DNA of 28,195 nucleotides from GCA-020344555 sp964548955 (GTDB lineage: Bacteria > Planctomycetota > Phycisphaerae > UBA1845): NCBI GenBank assembly GCA_964548955.1, contig CAZJTP010000035.1, forward strand, positions 1 through 28,195, written 5' to 3'. Shown piece after piece: positions 24,224 to 28,195 of the stretch (its first letter is position 1; each line of letters opens with the position of its first letter). The notes below the pieces were generated by a model. The model was given only the letters and a program-made list of their open reading frames with translations, was not told the origin of the DNA and searched no databases. Position numbers and translations under genes: made by a program.

Positions 24224-25102
24224 ATGGCCATAGAGACGGCCGACAGCACCAAGACCGTTGTCGAGAAGGCTTTGGCAAGCGTCGGTGACATCGCGACGCT
24301 TCCCGAAGTGACGGTCAAGATCATCGAGATCGTCGAGGACCCCAAAAGCACGGCGCGCGACCTGCACAACGTCATCAAGAATGACCCGGCGCTGTCCGTC
24401 AAGGTGTTAAAGGTCGTCAACTCGGCGTTCTACGGTCTGCCGGGACAGGTGGCCAGTATGGACCGGGCGATCATTCTTCTCGGCCTGTCCGCCGTCAAGA
24501 ACATTGCGATTGCTGCGTCGATCGCCAGACTCTTCAAGGGCAAACGCATCTCCGAGCACTTCAGCGCCGCCGACTTGTGGCGCCACAGCGTCGCGGTGGC
24601 GGTGGCCGCCCGCACTATTGCCAGATGTTCACCTAATCCGGTGATGGCCGATGAGGTTTTTGTGGCCGGGTTAATCCACGATATCGGCACCCTCATCGAG
24701 CGCCAGAGCTCCCCTGATCAATTTGCAGAGGTGATCAATCGCTGTTCGACAACCGACATCGACTTCCTCGAGTGCGAACGCGAGATCATCGGCGCCGATC
24801 ATCAGGCCTTCGGCGTGGGTCTGACGACCAAATGGAAGTTCCCGCATCACCTGCGCGCCTCCGTCGGGTTCCACCACAACCCTTCGGCGCTTAGCATTGA
24901 GCTGCAAAACGTTGCCACGCTGATCCGTTTGGCGGATGTGCTTTGCTGCCAGGAACAAATCGGATTCTACCTGACCGCCCGGCACGACGTGGTCACCGAG
25001 GAGATGCTGGATATCCTCTCCATCACGCAGGATCAGGTCGAAGATGTTCGCGTCACCCTCCTCGAGCAACTGGCCGAAGCCGAAGCTACACTCACCGGCT
25101 GA
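24224..25102 (+). CDS. HDOD domain signalling protein
   Basis: A 292-aa protein dominated by an HDOD domain at about 15-220: LPEVTVKIIEIVEDPKSTAR, IKNDPALSVKVLKVVNSAFY, ISSMDRAI-like VASMDRAIILLGLSAVKNI and FVAGLIHDIG. HDOD proteins are HD-related regulators that usually lack phosphodiesterase activity and act in stress, motility or second-messenger circuits. No receiver or output domain is attached. ATG 24224 follows GGGAAGG at good distance. It lies 111 bp after the NeuC-type gene and is probably an independent unit. Confidence 0.93.
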   Translation: MAIETADSTKTVVEKALASVGDIATLPEVTVKIIEIVEDPKSTARDLHNVIKNDPALSVKVLKVVNSAFYGLPGQVASMDRAIILLGLSAVKNIAIAASIARLFKGKRISEHFSAADLWRHSVAVAVAARTIARCSPNPVMADEVFVAGLIHDIGTLIERQSSPDQFAEVINRCSTTDIDFLECEREIIGADHQAFGVGLTTKWKFPHHLRASVGFHHNPSALSIELQNVATLIRLADVLCCQEQIGFYLTARHDVVTEEMLDILSITQDQVEDVRVTLLEQLAEAEATLTG

Positions 25103-25472
25103 CCCGTATCTTTCGTTCAGCCCATGCTTCGCAGGACGTACCCAGTTGGGTCTCAATGCTCATGCCCCGCGCGCCGCGCGATGACGACCGATGACGAGTC
25201 CCCCCGCCGATGACATCCGCTTCCGCATGGCGTAGACGGCTGTTTCTGATTGCTTGCAGGAGCCGTTTTCAGGCGGCTTGAGAGCCTCTATCGGCTGGCT
25301 GGTCTAGTGGCTGGACGGCTTGGAAACCGTTGTGCGGGCTCTTGGGGAGCGGAATCGGATTCAATTCTCCCGCGAAAATTTGCGCTTGCGGAATTTCACT
25401 CCGTGAGTAGCTTGCGTTCAGGGAAGTTGGATTGCCGTACCGAAGTGACGATGCAGAGTGGAGCACGTAGCA
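25103..25472. other. Intergenic region with tRNA-Ser-like fragment
   Basis: A 370-bp gap. Around 25295-25375 the sequence resembles part of a serine-type tRNA: a D-arm-like GGTCTAGTGGCTGG, an anticodon-arm-like GACGGCTTGGAAACCGTTG, a GCTC...GAGC variable-arm-like hairpin and a T-loop-like TTCAATT. The T stem and acceptor stem do not pair, so no functional tRNA is called. It may be a decayed tRNA or an attachment-site remnant at the border of the accessory region to the right, or chance. Confidence 0.3.
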
Positions 25473-25922
25473 ATGAATATCGAAGATTATGCGGGAGAGC
25501 TTCGTAAGCTCCTTGACGTTTCTGACGCAGTCACAACAGATGCCATTCTCGATCTAATCAAGAAAGAGGGCTGGGAGCCGCATCTATTCAGCGAGGAAGT
25601 CGAGGGTTGTACGCTCTGGGCTTGCCCGATTAGAAAAGGGATTTTTCAGACCGTAGAACGTAACGAAGCCACTGGGCAAACGGGACAAGCCGGAAGTCCA
25701 ACACCCGAAATCGCCGCTCTTGAGGGACTTAGGAAAGCACGCTTCCAACCACGACTACAGAAATTGTGGGAATTCATCTCTTCGGCAGACATTTCCGAGG
25801 ACGAGGTAAGGGAAACAGCGGAGCAACTGTCATCCGTAGATGGGGCCATGTCGCTCGTCATCGAGGGCTCTGATGAATCGCAGAATCTCCACTCACGAGT
25901 ATCCCGAATCATCGAGGAATGA
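25473..25922 (+). CDS. Small acidic orphan protein
   Basis: A 149-aa protein from ATG 25473, with GGAG 9 nt upstream. It is acidic and helical in pattern (MNIEDYAGELRKLLDVSDAV, EFISSADISEDEVRETAEQL), with no signal, membrane segment or recognised motif. A central segment reads CTLWACPIRKGIFQTVE. The stop TGA overlaps an ATG (ATGA) that begins a possible second small gene. Base use is more A/T-rich than the genes to the left, which suits acquired DNA. Confidence 0.65.
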   Translation: MNIEDYAGELRKLLDVSDAVTTDAILDLIKKEGWEPHLFSEEVEGCTLWACPIRKGIFQTVERNEATGQTGQAGSPTPEIAALEGLRKARFQPRLQKLWEFISSADISEDEVRETAEQLSSVDGAMSLVIEGSDESQNLHSRVSRIIEE

Positions 25923-26084
25923 AACCCTAAGACTAAAGATCAACGGCTTGGTTATCTGAGCCTGATTCTCGCTTTCTTAACCTTCCTGTCGGCAACTGGT
26001 CTCTCTGATTGCCGATCCAAACAGAGCGCTACGATTATTAACAACTTCTGGAACTTCAATATTACTTGGGAAGACAAGCCGTAG
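25919..26084 (+). pseudogene. Possible 54-aa membrane protein with a one-base shift after codon 3
   Basis: ATG 25919 overlaps the previous stop as ATGA, but its frame ends at once (ATG AAA CCC TAA). Shifted by one base, the reading MKP-KTKDQRLGYLSLILAF continues through a clear transmembrane segment (YLSLILAFLTFLSATGL) and about 26 further residues to TAG 26082-26084. No other ATG, GTG or TTG exists in the long frame. Either one C of the CCC run is an extra base (mutation or sequencing error), or CCC-UAA is a +1 frameshift site. The same frame also continues directly past the TGA of the upstream gene. Confidence 0.45.
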
Positions 26085-26168
26085 GAGTAAGAGTTTAGAC
26101 GTTTCAAGAAGGGCGACCTTGACAGTCATCGTATTCGGTTGCTGTCGGTTTCGGTTGTATGAGAAAGG

Positions 26169-26630
26169 CTAAGCCGCTATCCGGGATCTTTCCAGTTCAG
26201 CCGAAGCCTTTCTTACGCTGCGGGCAGTCGCTCGCCAACTATTGCCGAGGTAATCTTCAACGGTTACGCGGGAAAGTCGCTTGCCGTAGAATGCCTGCGC
26301 CGGATAGCCTATCACGCACTGTTCGTCCGGCTCCAGTCTTGTCGGCAGACTCTCGTGCATCGTGACCAACCGGCTCCGATCCACAACGATATGTTTTCGC
26401 TCACCGTCTATTGTGAACCAGCATTCCTTGACATTAACGGATTTGTTCCCAACGTTGGTTATCGTCACTTCTATGATATGTTGCTCGCTCGGGTGAAGCC
26501 GGACGTTCGCCATGACGCCCTTCGTCTCGATTGAGACGCTGAGTCGCCGAAGGTTTTTCCAATGCCAAAACAGCCAGTTCCCGCCGAAGCCCACTACAAT
26601 CCCGCCAATGATGCCAAGAATCCATTTCAT
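26169..26630 (-). CDS. Small membrane-anchored protein with a beta-rich domain, unknown
   Basis: A 153-aa protein from ATG 26630, preceded by AAGGA at good spacing. An N-terminal hydrophobic segment (WILGIIGGIVVGFGGNWLFW) is followed by a soluble domain with alternating strands (HIIEVTITNVGNKSVNVKEC, WFTIDGERKHIVV, RLEPDEQCVIGYP). The pattern suggests an immunoglobulin-like or similar beta-sandwich. Such short orphan proteins are frequent in genomic islands. It lies convergent to the plus-strand orphan genes at 25473-26084. No function is proposed. Confidence 0.65.
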   Translation of the reverse strand: MKWILGIIGGIVVGFGGNWLFWHWKNLRRLSVSIETKGVMANVRLHPSEQHIIEVTITNVGNKSVNVKECWFTIDGERKHIVVDRSRLVTMHESLPTRLEPDEQCVIGYPAQAFYGKRLSRVTVEDYLGNSWRATARSVRKASAELERSRIAA

Positions 26631-26656
26631 CGTTGTTTCCTTTCATCTTCCATGAC

Positions 26657-26743
26657 TTAGGTACCAACTGCTTCGCCGTCAAAATACGCGATTACGATCA
26701 GGTTGACCAGAGAAACGAGATAATCATCGGGCGTATCGCCCAT
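26657..26743 (-). CDS. Possible 28-aa peptide with hydrophobic core
   Basis: ATG 26743 opens a short frame ending at TAA 26657-26659. The peptide reads MGDTPDDYLVSLVNLIVIAY followed by FDGEAVGT. No ribosome site is evident. It is listed because its YFDGE coding segment (GTATTTTGACGGCGA) is repeated upstream of the next minus-strand gene at 27118-27132. Confidence 0.2.
   Translation of the reverse strand: MGDTPDDYLVSLVNLIVIAYFDGEAVGT
26673..26687 (-). repeat. 15-bp shared motif, copy 1
   Basis: GTATTTTGACGGCGA on the minus strand is identical to 27118-27132. Both copies lie about 45-60 bp upstream of a minus-strand small gene (starts at 26630 and 27070). Confidence 0.55.
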
Positions 26744-26764
26744 GTCGAATACGCACAAGTACGC

Positions 26765-27070
26765 TCATTGTGGGAAAATCGTTTCACCCGATGCCTCGAT
26801 CTTGGACATTGCTGCTGTCAATTCGTCCTCGGCTTTCTCTCGCGAGTCAAAGCTCGAATCGCCTGCAATCCATCGAAACTGCCCTTCCTCGTCTCGACCG
26901 AGTACGACGTAGTTCAAATCGTTATCGTGGTGGTCGAGAAGAATTGCGCCGATTATGTTTTTCTCGCTGTCGGCGAACCACGCCGTCTCCGTCGCAATCT
27001 GTCCAACCGCAGGATTCTTGGCCGGATTGAGTGCTGTGAATTCCGCCCTCGTTATAAGTTCGATTGCCAT
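26765..27070 (-). CDS. Small acidic conserved-looking protein, unknown
   Basis: A 101-aa protein from ATG 27070, preceded by AAAGG. It is soluble and acidic and reads MAIELITRAEFTALNPAKNP, then WFADSEKNIIGAILLDHHDN, LNYVVLGRDEEGQFRW and ends SKIEASGETIFPQ. The alternating strands and conserved-looking WFAD, VVLGRDE and ASGETIFPQ blocks suggest a genuine small family, but I cannot name one. The longer frame to 27127 runs over the 15-bp repeat and is less likely. It is part of a minus-strand series of small orphan genes. Confidence 0.65.
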   Translation of the reverse strand: MAIELITRAEFTALNPAKNPAVGQIATETAWFADSEKNIIGAILLDHHDNDLNYVVLGRDEEGQFRWIAGDSSFDSREKAEDELTAAMSKIEASGETIFPQ

Positions 27071-27117
27071 TGTTAGCCTTTCAAGTGTCCTGAATCCATC
27101 AATCATCAGCCGATTGC

Positions 27118-27132
27118 TCGCCGTCAAAATAC
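27118..27132 (-). repeat. 15-bp shared motif, copy 2
   Basis: Identical to 26673-26687. In one minus frame it also encodes YFDGE (LNGAEYFDGEQSADD), paralleling the other copy. Confidence 0.55.
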
Positions 27133-27236
27133 TCGGCTCCGTTCAAGTTCGCAAGCAAGCTGGACGTTTTTCTTCACTGCGTAATGCTGCTTTATTCCGC
27201 TCGAATGTCCAGCGAGCACATTCACTCTCGTTCCCG

Positions 27237-27539
27237 TCAATCGTTGCTGATAAGAGCGATTAGCGAGCCTACCAGAGCCAATACCGAGTCAATCAGAGCA
27301 CCCCAAGAGCGGCGATCCGTCCAGACGTTCCGCGTGTACGCGGCATGCTCGTCGGAGGGGAAACCCGACCGCATGCCGAGTTCGTTTAGAAGACCTTTCC
27401 TGATTGCATCCTTCACGATCCGCTCAATGTTCTTTGGAATGAGTTCTTCGTCCGGGTCGCCCAGGTTCTTTGAACCTGGGGAGACGATTGCTGAGATTCG
27501 ATCAAGGCGCTCTAATGCCGAGGAATACTCGTGACCCAA
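27237..27539 (-). CDS. Small protein with C-terminal hydrophobic tail
   Basis: A 100-aa frame from TTG 27539, preceded by GGGGGA. A stop codon directly upstream rules out a longer frame. A helical charged N-terminal part (ALERLDRISAIVSPGSKN, IERIVKDAIRKGLLNELG) ends in LIDSVLALVGSLIALISND, which looks like a tail anchor or membrane-active helix. No family is recognised. The start codon and the reality of the gene are uncertain. Confidence 0.5.
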   Translation of the reverse strand: MGHEYSSALERLDRISAIVSPGSKNLGDPDEELIPKNIERIVKDAIRKGLLNELGMRSGFPSDEHAAYTRNVWTDRRSWGALIDSVLALVGSLIALISND

Positions 27540-28036
27540 TCATTCCCCCAAGTCACCGCTTCGCTAATGACCTGGGGCACCCGCCAGGATTGCCGCACGA
27601 CAAGAAAGCCGCGGAGCGGCGACAGGTGTGTAGCCCGCGGTGTCAACCTCGGGTAAACATGCGCACGTTGAATGTCGAGCCCCGGTAGGGGCGACACACA
27701 CACTCGCGTTCTTCGTGTTGATCGCCGAGCAAGATGTCACACACGGCCGGGCGGAGAATTGCGGCCGGGGCGCGTTCGCGTGTTCATTGTTGCCTAAACC
27801 GCCGCAAAATCGCGTCCCGGCATAGCTCCGCCGGCGTGTGGCCGGCCTCGTGAGCGGGTAAAGAAGATGCGTCAAACCGAAGCTGCCTTGACTTTGCGTC
27901 TTGCGCAAAAGCAGGGCGTCCAGGGAGTCCCCGCGACCTACCCCCACTGCAAAACCCGCGCGTACCTTAGACTTAGTACGAGGCGAACGAAAAAACACGG
28001 GGAAAGGGCTTGACGGCGGTAGATGTTCGGTATATG
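27540..28036. other. Non-coding region with REP-like palindromes
   Basis: A 497-bp stretch with no credible gene; the long frames across it are arginine- and cysteine-rich shadows. It contains short GC palindromes GCCGC-GGA-GCGGC (27608-27620), GCCCC-GGTA-GGGGC (27679-27692) and GCCGGC-GTGTG-GCCGGC (27830-27846), plus a TAGCCCGCGG...CTCGGGTA block at 27631-27655. Confidence 0.6.
27608..27692. repeat. REP-like palindromic cluster
   Basis: Three successive GC-rich inverted repeats with short loops (27608-27620, 27631-27655, 27679-27692) separated by A/T-containing spacers. The arrangement resembles interspersed palindromic repeats of the REP or miniature-element type. No adjacent REP-associated transposase is visible. 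Confidence 0.55.
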
Positions 28037-28195
28037 TTAGGTATATCCGCGGACGCGACGGCGCAGGATGCTCCAACAACCGAGGATCACCAGCAGGCAC
28101 ATCATCACGGTGAGACCCACGTCCGAAAGCGCCGGAATCGGAGGCGAAACGACGAAGTCCAATATGCCGCCGGTTAAATCCCCGTTAGACGCACG
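28037..28195 (-). CDS. C-terminus of a predicted surface protein with IPTL-CTERM-like sorting tail (partial)
   Basis: The minus frame enters at the window edge and ends at TAA 28037-28039, leaving 52 residues. They read RASNGDLTGGILDFVVSPP, then IPALSDVGLTVMM, a hydrophobic helix (CLLVILGCW) and SILRRRVRGYT. The order short motif IPALSxxG, transmembrane helix and Arg cluster matches the IPTL-CTERM/PEP-CTERM type of tripartite sorting signal, which is processed by exosortase-like enzymes. Asp-Val replaces the commoner Glu-Trp after IPALS. The N-terminal, functional part lies outside the window. Confidence 0.7.
   Translation of the reverse strand, partial: RASNGDLTGGILDFVVSPPIPALSDVGLTVMMCLLVILGCWSILRRRVRGYT

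Noticed and set aside
25473..26084. Selenocysteine or stop-readthrough at TGA 25920-25922
   Set aside because: No Sec insertion hairpin was seen, the tRNA-like fragment nearby lacks a UCA anticodon, and the ATGA overlap with a one-base shift explains the downstream frame better.
26690..27180. Integron gene-cassette array in the orphan-gene region
   Set aside because: Small genes and short repeats suggested it, but no pair of RYYYAAC/GTTRRRY core sites with an attC fold was found and no integrase is in the window.
27564..28100. 178-codon minus-strand open frame at the right end
   Set aside because: It runs through GC palindromes, has an Arg/Cys/Pro-rich composition with no motif, and overlaps the end of the predicted sorted protein gene.

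Overview
The window looks like a chromosomal segment from a planctomycete-type bacterium, probably a metagenomic or Phycisphaerae-like genome. This is inferred from gene content, not from a marker tree. Pointers are a long sigma-70 factor with a helix-turn-helix-rich N-terminal extension, a nickel superoxide dismutase, a DUF2752 membrane protein, many small intergenic palindromes, a compact rpsP-trmD-rplS block, and what looks like an IPTL-type C-terminal sorting tail at the right edge. Most genes are GC-rich. The stretch from about 25.9 to 27.3 kb is visibly richer in A/T.

Layout. 1-3.1 kb (minus strand): a YgiQ-family radical SAM protein cut by the window edge, and an HhH-GPD DNA glycosylase. 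3.1-6.3 kb: an adenosylcobalamin-dependent (class II) ribonucleotide reductase, nrdJ, with a strong promoter, two NrdR-box-like operators, a 211-nt structured leader and a downstream ncRNA/terminator unit. 6.34-7.90 kb: an IS5-family element with near-perfect 18-bp ends and a frameshifted transposase. 7.9-10.7 kb: translation block rpsP-trmD-rplS-yraN-tatD. 10.8-12.5 kb: an exported Ni-SOD and an M42-type metallopeptidase. 12.8-15.0 kb (minus): two tandem paralogous lipoproteins and a DUF2752 protein, with copies of a multi-hairpin repeat on either side of the DUF2752 gene. 15.2-19.0 kb: an exported transglutaminase-like protein and a 617-aa membrane-anchored coiled-coil protein, separated by a perfect three-way-junction palindrome. 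19.1-21.0 kb: the sigma factor. 21.2-24.1 kb: a two-gene nonulosonic (sialic-type) acid cassette, a NeuA-NeuB fusion followed by NeuC. 24.2-25.1 kb: an HDOD signalling protein. 25.1-28.2 kb: an accessory-looking region of small orphan genes, a tRNA-Ser-like fragment at its left border, REP-like palindromes, and the C-terminus of a predicted sorted surface protein.

Functional links. The RNR promoter region reads as a classic NrdR-repressible control unit in front of a B12-dependent enzyme. The nonulosonate cassette supplies CMP-activated sugar from a UDP-HexNAc precursor and implies surface glycosylation. The lipoproteins, the exported transglutaminase-like protein, the Ni-SOD and the predicted sorted protein all point to an elaborate cell envelope. 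No CRISPR array, rRNA gene or intact tRNA gene was seen.
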